In this document: positions 9,332-22,100 of the stretch, one piece after another
How the letters are laid out: the number at the start of each line of letters is the position of its first letter
How positions within the stretch are numbered: the first letter of the stretch is position 1
DNA from: Thuidium tamariscinum
Taxonomy: Eukaryota > Streptophyta > Bryopsida > Hypnales > Thuidiaceae
Direction: 5' to 3'
Assembly (NCBI GenBank): GCA_947034885.2
Contig: OX344751.2
Coordinates: 14,508,001-14,572,000, forward strand
Length of the DNA stretch: 64,000 bases
Position numbers and translations under genes: made by a program
Notes under the pieces: model-generated
Databases searched by the model: none
Told to the model about the DNA's origin: nothing
The model's input: the letters and a program-made list of their open reading frames with translations, nothing else

Positions 9332-11854
9332 CCCTCCAGTATCGAACTTTAGTTTCGGCTCCAACCAACGCTGCTGTTCTCGAGGTCTGCAAAAGAGTAA
9401 TCTCCTTACTGACAGCGGATTCCGAGTCTAAACAGCAGAGCCTCATGGTGCCGCAGCAGGAGATGTTTTCTGCGTTCTGTTCGAGGATCAGGGGACCCAG
9501 TTCGCAAGACATTGGAAAAAAACGGCGATGTTCTCCCATTCAATTGTGTGACGTGGTCCTTGTAGGAAGTAAGGAAAGATTGGAGGCATCCGTGAAAGGC
9601 ACTGTATTGGAGAAGGTTTTCCTCCCTGACAGAATCGAACGTCTGACGGAAGCTTTGAGTCCGAAGACCGGATGGAAAGGCTGTGTTCCAGCCGTGGAAA
9701 AGTTTCTGACCAATGCGCCTGATCAATTTGCAAGGCAATATGGTCGTGACTCCTCCACATCAAGCGATACGAAGGAAGTAAACGATGCATTTTGGAGGTT
9801 TGCGAAAGAATTCATGAAAAAGATGCTTCTTCAAATGGAGGAGCATCTGTTGACGCTCACGAGTGAGCTACCAAGGTGTCATATGGATGTGAGGACAAGC
9901 CAAGCCATGACCTCCACTGTGGAGTTGATGAAGAGGATGGTCAATGCCATGCCCAGAAAACCTCCCGTCAAGGCTGCAACCTGGTTTGACAGGACGATGT
10001 CAAACACAGATGCTTTGTCTGAACAAGTGGCCAACTTGAGTCTGTCCGGAAGTCGTGGCAGCTCCAACAGTCCACACTTGAGTTTACTTCAAGCCAAAGA
10101 AGCGCTTCTGACAGCGTTGGTTTCACATCCCGGTTGTAACCTGCTGGTCACGAAGCAAAATCCTCAAGGTCGTGAGCCGAAGTTCGAGTGGCTCAGGTCA
10201 CAGTGCTTCAAGCACGCAACGCTAGTGTTCAGTACAGTTTCTGCAGCGGGTTCGCCCTTGATGGTTGATGCCACTTTTCAGTGCGCGATCATTGATGAAG
10301 CATCGCAGATGGTAGAAGCAGAGTCCACCATCGTCTCTGGTATGAGAGGTTTGAAGCAGCTTATTTTAGTTGGGGATCATAAGCAGCTTCCGGCCGTAGT
10401 GATGAGCAAGGTGAGTGATCAATGCACTGTGGATTTTTAAACTACTTCTTCAGAAACCCTTGAACTTGAATTCACCTCTAATAGACCTCTAATTCATGGT
10501 TTTGCAATACCCAATGGTTTTAGATTGTGGAACTTCAGTTTCAGATGAGGCCAGCATGTATTTGCCACCAGAATCGGTGTCAAACATTGCCTAAATAAAT
10601 TATGATAGTGAATTTAATGTTCAATAACATCTACTCAAAACTACCAAAATCAAGCATGAGGCCTTCTCAATTTGGGCTTCTTAGTCGTTTGAGTGGGGGT
10701 TGGTTAACTGGGTCGAATCTTCCACCACATTGGTTTCCGATTAATTTCTATTGGCTCTTTCAGGCTGCAGAGAAGTGTGGTTATGGTCGCAGCCTCTTTG
10801 ACAGGCTTCAAACTTTGAAGTACGGTTGCCGTCATATGTTGAACATCCAGTACCGGATGAAGCCTGAAATCAGCCGCTTCCCGAACTCGCAGTTCTACGA
10901 GGGTGGAGTTGAAGATGGAGCCAATGTGCTTTCACAGGACTACGGGATACGCTTGGCTGGTGTGCCAAGTTACGCTTTCGTGAATTGTAGATTTGGAGCT
11001 GAAAAAGCGCTTCAAAAGGGTTGGAAGAATTCAAACGAGGTAGCGGTCGTGATCCAAATGGTACATCATTTCGGAAGAGGTAATTATAAACTCTGAGGTC
11101 CGCCCAATTAAAATGACGTCAATGAACCCTGGATAAATTTGTACGTTTTTTTCCAAGATTTGATGATTGAAATGCCGGCCTTGAGTGGAATTGTCAAGCC
11201 ATTCACATTCGTAATTCATGAATCTGACCAGTTTGCGAAGAGCGACACATCGAGCACTTGAGCATTGGCATAATTTCTCCCTACGCCATGCAAGTGGAAG
11301 CGGTGAAGCAGGCGTTGGGTCACCTCCACCGAGCTTTGGACGTCGAGGTGAAAACTGTTGATGGCTTTCAAGGCAATGAGCGCGATGTGATCATCTTCAC
11401 AGCTGTACGAGCTAATCCCATGAATCAGATAGGATTCGTGCACGATAAAAGACGCTTGAATGTTGCGATTACTCGCGGCAGGTGAGCTAACCTCCAGATC
11501 GACAGTTTGCTGGGTTGCGATCATTTGATAATTATCCAATGTTTCATGCTCGAACTTGCCTAGTTGTCAATAAAAATCTCAGCATGATTCAATGACTTCG
11601 ATTCAATCACTGTTGTCATTGGAAACACAGAATCAACCTAGCCTCAGTCTGTATATTACCTACTTCCAGTCTGTTAATTGCAAACCGTGGTACACTCCCA
11701 AGAATGATCTGTTAATTAATATGATCACTCAAATTTTATGCCGAGCAGGTACTGCGTATATATAGTTGGAAACGCAACAACTTTAAGCGGAGGCGGGAAG
11801 ATCTGGAAAAAACTCATTTCGGATGCCAAAGCTAGAAACTGCTTCTTCGACTAA
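9332..11854 (+). CDS. SF1B helicase (UPF1/senataxin-like), 3' part
   Basis: This is the helicase core downstream of the copia insertion. Exons by splice signals and frame are 9332-10410, 10764-11079, 11232-11481 and 11749-11854 (stop TAA at 11852). Visible motifs are Ia (LVSAPTNAAV), II (IIDEASQ), III (GDHKQLPAV), IV (QYRMKPEISRFPN), V (DGFQGNERDVIIF) and VI (LNVAITRGR), ending with the usual VGNATTLS...W segment. DEAS/DEAQ plus GDHKQLP places it in the UPF1-like SF1B group of 5'-3' RNA or RNA/DNA helicases. Together with the 5' part the coding total is a multiple of three (about 860 codons), so the only visible disruption is the retroelement. With about 5 kb of antisense element in an exon, this allele probably does not make a normal protein. 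An internal start near 9445 could at most give a protein without Walker A. Confidence 0.85.
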
Positions 11855-13159
11855 TCGAACTCGGATTCATCAACTTATCGATCACTGCAGCAGTGTGGCA
11901 GTCTATGAGTCGCGTGCACAAATTTTAATCCGATAGGGTGAGTGTCGCTGAGGTCATTCAAGCCATATTTAAAAATGTGCATTACATACGTTGTTGGAAT
12001 ATAATATTATTTATACTCCGTACTCCACATCATCTTATTTTATTTTTTTCTAGACTCACAGAGTTAAATGTTTAATAGGTGGCCGATGAGGACAACAGAC
12101 TATTTAGAATTCGAAAGGCTAATGTCCCAGCTTCGAGACGGAAAGTAACCGTGTTCTCACTTCCCATGATGACTTTAATTTGCTTGTGTCATTTAAATGC
12201 TATTTTTGGACCATGCCTATGTAATCCAAGTTTCAACTTTTTGTGAACTCAATTGCAAAAGTATCATATTGCGTGTCAGTAAGGTTAACTTGTGACATTA
12301 AAACGAGTTAACATTCAATCTGTAATTTAACCTTTAAGAGCTCTAAAGTCCAAAACGTGGATGTCCAATGCACAGAAAAGAACTGTCCTCTGTACCACAT
12401 TCAACAGAGGTCCGTTTGCCTTCTGCATTCACTATTTTTCTCGGGTGGGTTTCTTCACTTTAGTACACAGAAGATCATTTGAGGACCGCGATGCTCTGCA
12501 AGTATTCACTTTAGTTAAATATCACAGGAATTCTGGAAAATTTGCTTTGCCCAAGAATCTATAGAGAATAGAAGTAAGCATGATAAAGTCTAAACAGTCG
12601 TAAACAAGCACCACAACCAAATTTTCAAGTGTTCAAAGGTGATAGTAAGGCAAAGTTTACTTATCTTAAAAACTGAAGCAACTGCGGAACATAGTGCGTC
12701 TCACCAGACTTCTTTCATAGATGCTTACGTAATCATTTTCTTCGCCTAACATCATATTCTTTGAGAACAAAATCAATATTTGAATACTACTTTTACATTA
12801 TTTCGAGCATTCTCTTGTCCAGTTCTCCGTATCGTACGATTCCTATGAGTAGCACAGTCCAAAAAGTACACTGTGAAGGATCGTATTTGCAATCTCGAGG
12901 CCTCACATATTTTTATCTCTTTACGAATCTGGGCTTTAAGAGATCAAAATGAAACAAATAGTATAGCTTACAGGACAAACGCGCAAAACTTGCAGACATT
13001 CTACATGTCTACTAGAACGTAGAGAGACCTCAGACCCGAGACGATTCACAGCTATTGAAGTGATGAATGTTAATCAATGTGATATTGATATAATTGTACA
13101 GGATGAATCCCTGGAGGGGAAAATAAAATAATTACAAATGTTGACTTTGTAAAATGAGC
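11855..13159. other. intergenic region between convergent helicase and kinesin genes
   Basis: AT-rich spacer that should hold the 3' ends of both the helicase (+) and the kinesin (-) transcripts. No ORF with family features, RNA gene or bounded repeat was seen. Confidence 0.6.
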
Positions 13160-16100
13160 CTACATATTCTCTTTCTCAAGCCTTTGGCGAAACCTAACGT
13201 TGCGGGGCATCTGTGAAATTGATACAGCGGGCTTGAACTCCACTTTATCAATACCCTGCCCTGGTAGCGTATCTTGTGTCCCTGATTCTTGTAACCTCCT
13301 CTTCAATCCAAATTCTTGTAGTTTATTTTGGGTGTTCACAGGGACGAGAGCAGCACGGGGTACACTTCTGGTATTGAATGCCGAGACTTGGGGTTTATCC
13401 TCACTGAAAATAATATTAGAAGGCTGAAGGGATTCGGTTTTCGAGGAAGCTCCTATAGTCATGGCTCTCTTCCATGTCGGAATCTGGCATCAAAGTTACG
13501 TTGTAAAGAATGTTAGACTACAACACTCTTCATAATAATGCACCGTCAGAAATATGGAAAACCCATCCCGCATTCCAACGGGCTTGTAGGCGAATGTCAT
13601 GAATCCACAGACAAACAGGACGCATTGCTCTTCATGAACTGATTACTGCAGTGACGAACTGTTCAGTAAGCATGCGAACAACGGACGTATTGAGGTCAGG
13701 GTAGGGAACGTAGTGAGCATACCGGAGCAGTCAAGTTTTCGCGGTGTGAATCAAGGGTCGCTGAAGGTGGAGGATGGTCGCCTGTATCATCCATACAGCC
13801 AACTGGACTGCCTTGGATTCGCCAAGGCAGCTTATACATCCGCAGCAAACTTTGACTCTGCAACAAAATTATTTTTCAGGGATCCGGAACAAGAAAAAAG
13901 CTCACACAAGAGGGGATGATTACTATTTCATTCGATCAACTACAATGAAAATTGCCCATTGAGAATATAGGTCTCAAATGCTGCTTAGCGGTTCCCTCAA
14001 CAAACAGTGCGCACACTCAACGATTCACTCATCTCAAACTTCTAGCGGAGGATTTAGAAAATGGATCAGATCTATACCTTGCTTGGAAAATACAAATCAC
14101 TAGCTTCACTGTGTAGAATGCCTACCTGCAGCTTCAACTGCTCCACCTTGCTTCTAGAGGCCAAGGTGCTACTATAAAGACAATCAGCGTCATCCGTGTG
14201 ATTCGCATCATCTTGACTGTGTCTCGAAGCCGTAGGAGTAGTAAACTCTAAACCTGGCATCGTTGATGCTTCAAACTTACTTGCAGTTTGAGATTCAGTC
14301 TTCTGACACAAGTCTCTCTCTCGCTTCAACATTTGAGCTTGAACCCTCTGAAGAGCCGCCTGCAAGCACCATCAAGTGAATTCTTTAAAATTTCAAGCAT
14401 CGAAAACAAAAGAGTCATGAAGCCAGCAAGCGAAAATTCCCACATAAGTGAACATTATTCTGCCCAATTTGTAGTGCCTCACTAGTTTGAGTGACCATGG
14501 GTAAGAGCTTCCACACTCTTCCTGAGGGATATCCTTGCAGTTCCACTGAACTTGGCATAAACATCCCATGCTTAAGGATTTATCAGTTTTATAGAGACAT
14601 CGACGGCGGAAAACATACCTCAAGTTTGGAATTCGTTTCTTCTTTCCTTTGCACAACTTCATGCAATTTTATCATCTCCTCCCCTCGCGCCTGCATATAA
14701 AGGTAATGAGTTCAGGCTACTGACATCAAGTTCTCCGAATTATTACACAACTTAGGAAATACCATCTAGAAAAGGAGATGGAAACCAATAATGACGTCAT
14801 CAACCTTGGCATTTTCTTCTGATTTTTGCAGTTTCAGCTGTAGGGAACTGTTTTGTTGCATGATCTCAGCTATCTCGTTCTCTCTCTCCTGCTGTTCTTC
14901 AGGAGACGTTCTTTTCCTCTTCAGCTCTTTGAGCACTTCTTCATATCTTTGACACCGAGATCTGATTCAAAAGCATGATTAATTGGTGACCCTTGCAAGA
15001 TTGTCATTCTTACAGAGACTCTGGTCGAAAGGCGAAAAGGTGCCCAATGAGATTGGTTAATGGTTCATGAGTACTATGGGTAAAGACGCGAGCTGAAGAG
15101 AGATTATCATGCAATTACTGACCAAATTCTTTCTTGGCAAACAGAACGCTTACCAACGTGAAAGGCCAGTAAAATGTCTTAGAATGTCAACATTTCGGCC
15201 TTCGACTAGAGACTGGACTAAAAACTTCATTAAGTCGTGACCAATTGTACTGCAGAACCGCACCTGTTCATCATATTTCGGGCTTACCTGAGGTTCTGAA
15301 CCCGCACTCGAAGTCGATCATTTTCCTTGTTTGCATCAGCCTTGCGATCGTCCTCAAATCCTTGAATCGCTTCCTTCAATATCTCATAATTCGATTGGAC
15401 GACCTCCAATCGACCAGCAGTGGCGTCCAGTACAACTTGGAGCTTCGTACGCGACAATAAATACGTCTTATTTACCTGTGATCACGGCATTACATGCAAT
15501 GAGAACCTTAGCTTAAATCATTCTTAATAAACTATATAGACATTGATGGATTACAAGCCTGAAAAGTGAATATCTAAGAACACTAGCATTGTCTTTTCAG
15601 GAACTATGATTATCGGGACAATTTGCTGTAAATAAACAATTACGACAACCTTCTTTAAGTCGAGGCTATTGACAAATATAATCAAATCTGTGCTGGAATA
15701 CCACAAATAACTAATTATGATTCAGAGTTTAACCTGCAATAGATGGGTCTCTTTCTTCTGCAGTTGTTCGTTTATATCCTCAAGGCTGGATAGTCTGCAA
15801 AATGTTACTCCACGACTATTACTATCAGAATGAAAAGACACTCGCGCTCTGGAATATAAGAAATCCTCCCCAAACCCGAATAATAATCCTGGTAGCAAGA
15901 TTACACATCTGAAATTACTTCAAGAGCAGTTTCAGATTTCAGAGTCTCTTTACCAGAAAGAGAAAGGCCGAAGTAATAATTATGTACATGTATAGCAAGA
16001 TTTCACACCTGAAATTACTTCCTTCACCATCCGTTTAATCAAGAGCAGTTTCAGATTTCAGAGTCTCTTTACCAGAAAGAGAAAGGCCAAAGAAATAATT

Positions 16101-19100
16101 ATGTATATATAAAGATGTTTTAAATATAAGGAACGTGTCACGGCACTTCAAAAAGCGAAATAGCTCCATGAGTTACTTCACTCCAGTCACAATATGAAGA
16201 ACCATGCTTGACCTCGATTCCAATAGACATAAGTATTCAACAGTTTACCTGGCATTCAAGTCTGCAAGCTGTTGCTTGAGCATGGCCTTCTCGGTTCGAG
16301 ATTGGTCCAAGGCTGCCTGCAAGTCATCCACCTCTAAATACAAGCTCTTCACGTTCATGCCGACATCATCGAGCTCCGATTGAAGGGACTCAATTTCTGC
16401 ATGTGACATCTTCAACTGAGAATGAAGTTTCTCCACCTGCACAGTAGAAGTCAGAACCAAACAGCAAACGATCACTTCGGCACTTGCCCGTCACACACGC
16501 TAGACAGAAATAAACAATAAGACCAGCTTAATCATTAGGATACCAACAGGAGCATTAGAGGATAAATTCGAACCTGTTTTCGGGCTACTTCTCGATCAGT
16601 GTTCCAGGCTGCCTCCAGTTCAATGGCACGACGACTGACTTCAGATTCCTGTTGCAGCAAACGATTAGAAGATCTCATTAATGCGCTCAATGAAAGCAAC
16701 TATCCGTCAAAAAATCGGGAGGGAACGGCTTGCTTCTACAAGACCAAATTACAATTACAATTTGGGACAATGATAGCATAGAATATAATTGCAGACCAGA
16801 GGATAGTAGGCTACGAGTTTCATCAGAACAATGGGTACCTGAGATGAGACTTCCATATTGTTTTGAAGCTCCTTTTTCAACTTTTGAATCTCCTGTAGAA
16901 GCCTAGATTCATTGTCACTACGTTCTCTGAAACTGACTTGAAGTTGAGAAATCTGCCCTTCCAACATGATACATCTATCCGCTAGTGCACTTCTTTCCTC
17001 CAATAGCTGCATCCTTTCATCTGATTCTTTTCTAATCGCAACTTCAGAATCAGAATTTCTGTCATGGAGTTCTGCACATTTTTCTTCTGCTTCTTGCAGC
17101 ATCCTCTTCAGTTGTTTTACTTCCTCTGCAAGGTCCACGCTCGATTGCCTTTCTCTCTGAATAAGAACTTCAGACACAGCTAGAAGCTCAATACGCTTCT
17201 CGAATTCATCTTTGAGTGCGTCATACTGCTCTTTGCCAGCAAACAACTCCTCCTGCAGCTTTCTCTGTAATTCCACTTGCTCTTCAACATTAGAGCTCAG
17301 GAGTTCCACCTGCAGAGGGATCGAAGATCGGATAAAGAGGTTAGATACTGCAACCAATAGAAATTGACTCGTCTATACATAATACAAACACAGGAGAAAT
17401 TACTGATGGCAAATGAAAAGTGACTCACCTGCTGCCTTAATTGGTTGCCTTCCAGTTCGTTACATTGAAGAGAGAGCTCCAGCTTAGCGAGCTGCTCCTG
17501 GTGAACCACAAATGCATTGCTTGCTGCATGTTCCGCTTCATTAAGCTGCAAAAGAAATGGAAAATCTGAAGTCAGACCAAAAAGAGCTGAATGACAGATG
17601 TTCACTACACTGTTGCGCACCAGTAGATAGATTAATAGCACAGTAGGTCTTTTGATACTATAAGTCTACGGTAGTAAAATGAAGATGCAAGCTCATAACC
17701 GTTTGCTGCAGTTACCACGAAGACTTAACCCCAGAAGTTAGAAGAAAAGTAAGTTGTAGATAAATCTTGGCACTATACCTGTTCTTGAAGAGTGTTTCTA
17801 GCAGCAATAATCTCTTCTTGTGCTTTCTGAAACTGGATTCCAAGAGCAAAACGAAAACTGTGAATATTTCCATTTCCAGAAAAGAAAATGTAAACTATCT
17901 ACATATCCGATCAGATTTACATTAGGACCATCTCAAGAAAGGCAAGTGCAGTATAAAGAAACAGGCAGGCACAAGGTCTTTGGATGTCAATCTAAATTCA
18001 AATGTATTTAATTTATCTTTTGCTGTCTTTCTTCATGCAGCTTCTTGAGTCCTGTACCTTTTCAAGCTCCTCCGTAAGGTTTACGAGTTCACGCTCAAGT
18101 TCCTCGACCTTGGCATACTTCAGGCTCTCCTGTGAAGTCCACGCAGCCTTCTCCGCGTCAAATCCCAAGTGTGCATCTGTGAGTTGCTGTAGAGGGCACA
18201 CAAAATAAGATTTTCAGAATCGTTCCATTAATACAAATGCAAGCAATCGCCAGCATTGATAAAAAAAAGTCCAAGTTTTCAGTCTATACTAGTGCATTTC
18301 TCAAAAGATTACTACTTCTGTAACAATAATCTGGAATTTAAGTATTCCATTCTGCAGGTGGACAAGTTTAACAACTGATTACATCACGAAACCCAGAACT
18401 TACGCGAGCTAAATCATCCCTTAACAAGGAAATGGATTTAATTTCTGCTTCAGTCTTTTCAGACGCTGCTTGGAATAAAAGAATTTTCTCCTCCTGCAGA
18501 AGCCACACGAGTGGTGTGTCATGAACCAGGACACTATCCCAGAGAACAGAAGTAACATTAAGATGGTAGCGGAGAGGATACTTGCTAAGAATTGCTAAAT
18601 TGGTATGGAAGGATTTGATCAGGTCACATTTCGAGTAATCGCAAACATTCCCGATCAGTGTCATAACCCACCGATGCAAAAAATAAAATAGAAGCATAAT
18701 TAGAGGCATATTGAAATTGCTAACCATTGCTGTGTGTTCAATGCGAAGAGCATCAAGCTGAGCAACACTAGTCCTTTTCTCCTCCAATTCATCCTCTAGA
18801 TCCTGGGAAATCCTTTCGATAGTGCTGGTAGCAGCATCTCTCTCATCTCTTAGAACGGAGATTGCACTTTCAACCTCAGCAAACTTTTTCTTCAGTATTG
18901 CAGAGGCATTCTCAGTTTCAAGCATGTCAGCCTCAAGCTTCGTGTAATTGTCCTTTAATCAACAAAATGGGAATAGTAAGACGCGAGACACAGTCGCTAT
19001 TAAATCCAGTGCATTGCATGAAAAGTGCTCTGGAATAGAACTACGAAATGAGAATCATTACGTATAGAGTACTTGTCCTACAATACCTGGAGAAGCTGAA

Positions 19101-22100
19101 GATCAAAAGCTGTCTTCTCGAGCTCATTGTTTTTCATTTGCAGTGCATGTTCGGTAGATGAGAGCTGCTGCTTGGTTTTGCTTAGACCACAGGCAACAGA
19201 CTCTCGACGCTTATCCACTATCGACTCACGCTTGTTGAGCAAAGCTGTACTCTGCCGGAGCTGTTTCACCTCTCTTTCTATGTTCAATTTCTCAGTCTGC
19301 AAGTCCATGGACGTAGACCACGGTTCGGCGCTTCATCAGAGAAGTGAACAGTGATATATTACGGAGGATCTTTCACTCAATATTTCACAAAACACAGTTG
19401 AGTAGCTGGCATAGGATGCAGATGCAGAAGATCAAATAAGTCACCCACCTCAACTTTACTTTTTTCTATCAAGGTTGACTTCAGTTTCGCCTCCATATCA
19501 CCCAACTTGCTCTTTAACTTCTCTAAGTCTTTACGCAGGCCATCCCGCTCCTTCTCCAAAGCACCAGGCGCAGCCTTTGCAGCCTTCAACTCCTTGCGCA
19601 GGCCCAATATGTCTGACCTTAACTGAGATGATTCTGCATTGTGTTGCTGTTGGAAGGCCTGGTCACATACAAAAACTTCTGAGATGAATACAAGAGGGCT
19701 CCAGGAACAATTTCAGCTAGAATGAAGCACACAAACTGAACACATTCTATTTAATTTGATCAGGAATAACAATCGCCTGAAACTGAAACTTCCACGATAA
19801 TCGGTAAAGAACACTATGTCGTTTCTGTTGAATGCCTCAAAATAACATAATAAAAATCGAAGGAAGAAAGTTGACAAACCTCAAATTTAGTTTTAACTTC
19901 TGTTAGACCTGCAGAAGTTGATGCCAATTCAGCATCTTTAATACTCAAGCATTTCTGCAGCCCGGCCTGTAATGAGAGACACACCATTAGAGAAGGAGTC
20001 TTCTTGAAATAGGCAGTCTAGCAATAGTGAACAATAACAACTAAGAGTCAGAATGTACACTGGTGAACGCTGGTGAACGCTCCAGTCTTCAGATATACAA
20101 AGAGGCTTATCAATGCTCTTTGCAGCCATTGGGTTTCTCCATACTAATTACCACACAGCTGCCCCCCAACCCCTAAAACTGTAATTTCCTGAATAGTAAA
20201 TCTCCTACCCAGAATAGTATTTGCTTCATGTTTGCACAGTGGTCCCCAAGAATTTACTAGCGACATCCAAATCGCAGACACTCAACACTACACAAGTAAA
20301 AGGACTGTTCACCTTATGATTCTCCAACTCCTCAAGGTTCTGCTGTAGTGACAACCTTTCTTTTTGATTCTCAGTCAACAATGAATGCACATCATTCAAT
20401 TGCTTTCCTGCATCATCAAGCTCAGAGGTCACAGATGCCACTCTACCCTTCATCTGCTTCAACTCGACTTGATAGTGGTCAGCTTCTCGCTCCAAATACG
20501 AGATCCTGTCTTGCAACTGGACCGTGGCATCCAGCAAAATCTCCTTTTCCTTAATTACTCTTTCTTTCTCTTCAATGTCTTTATCCTGGTTCGTTGATTC
20601 AAGAGTACTTAAAGCCTCCGAAAGACTTTGTTCCACTGCCACAGAGTAAGCTCTTGCTTCTGCAAGCTCCTTTTCAAGAGTTACCCTCAGTCCCTGAAAC
20701 GGGTCACGGTGACTAATATTAGCATTCGTGAAAAGCATAATACATCTTATGATTGCATACAATCTGCGATGGTCATGCGTTATATCAGAAGTTCTCTGAA
20801 TTTCACCTGCAGAACTGAGCTCTCATGCTTGACCTTCTCAAACTCTGCCATGCTTGACTGTAGAGAGCATTCGGCAGTTGAAAGCTGTAAGCATTTCTCC
20901 TCCAACACAGAAATTATAGACTCCGGGGTATGTCCGGCAAGGCAGGTGTCCATCGCACACTGCAACGTAAAACACCCACATATTTAAGTGCTGAAGTGGA
21001 TACACCATAGGAAATAATATCGAGAGTGAATGCAAAACACAACAGAAAGTGTCCACAGACTGAATAAAACTACACTGGAGGAAATTTCATGATGTCCTAA
21101 AATGAATCCGTTAAAGGGACCAAACCTTTTCAGCTGAAAGGTTAGCAACCTTGCGTCGAAGAGAATCGAGCTCTATATTCTGTTCTGACAGCGTTAGATG
21201 CAGCTCAGACAATCGCCGTTCATGCTCCGAGCATTGAACTTGCTCAGATTCGAGTCTCTTCTCAGTCCCAGCAAGCGCTTGCACCTGAATGTCAAGCTCT
21301 CTGCATAGACGACTGACTTCCTCTTCGGACCTACTGCAGACTTCACTTATTTCAGATTTCTCTCTGTTTGTTGCCTCGTAGGTAGCAACCAGCTCTTCAT
21401 ATTCTCGTCTGGAGGTCTCAAACTTCATGCTCTCTTGAGAGAGTTGTGTCTCAAGAGTCTGGATACTCTCCTCAAGAACTTTGGTGCTGATCGTCGCCTC
21501 CCTTTGCAAATTCTCAAGTTTAAATTGAAGATCTTGCTGTTCTTCAGTCTTCTCACGAAGCAGGGAGCGCATTTCAATTAACTGCTCTTTGGCACGATAA
21601 GACTCAGAAAATGCGGTCTCCAACTTATCTTGGGCCTCTTTAATTTCTTGCCTCCTTTTACCTTGCAGTCGATCGATATCTGCCTGAGCTTGTTTAGAAG
21701 TTTCAATAAGTGCATCCCTCTCGCCTTCCAATACCTGCCCAAACAGGTAACCATATAACACTGCAGCTAAAGCGCCAAACTACAAAACTTAAGGCATACA
21801 TGCGGGTTTCTGCTAAGACCTTGATTCGGAATGCATAAAGTAATACTAGAGTGAAATTCTCAGATATCGTTCAAATGATTTATCGGACCTTCAGTACTGA
21901 AATTGAAGGATAAGACGTCTATAAATCTTTGGTTCACTGCATACCTGAATGGTTATATGCAAGGCCTCGCCTCTATGAATAAGGCTAGCTTTTTCATGAG
22001 AGACCAGTTCAAGATCTCGCTCGAGTTCCGCGACCCGTTCCTCAAGTTTTTCCTTATGAGCCTTCGAGATCTCACCTACAGCGTCATCTTCCAAGTCTTT

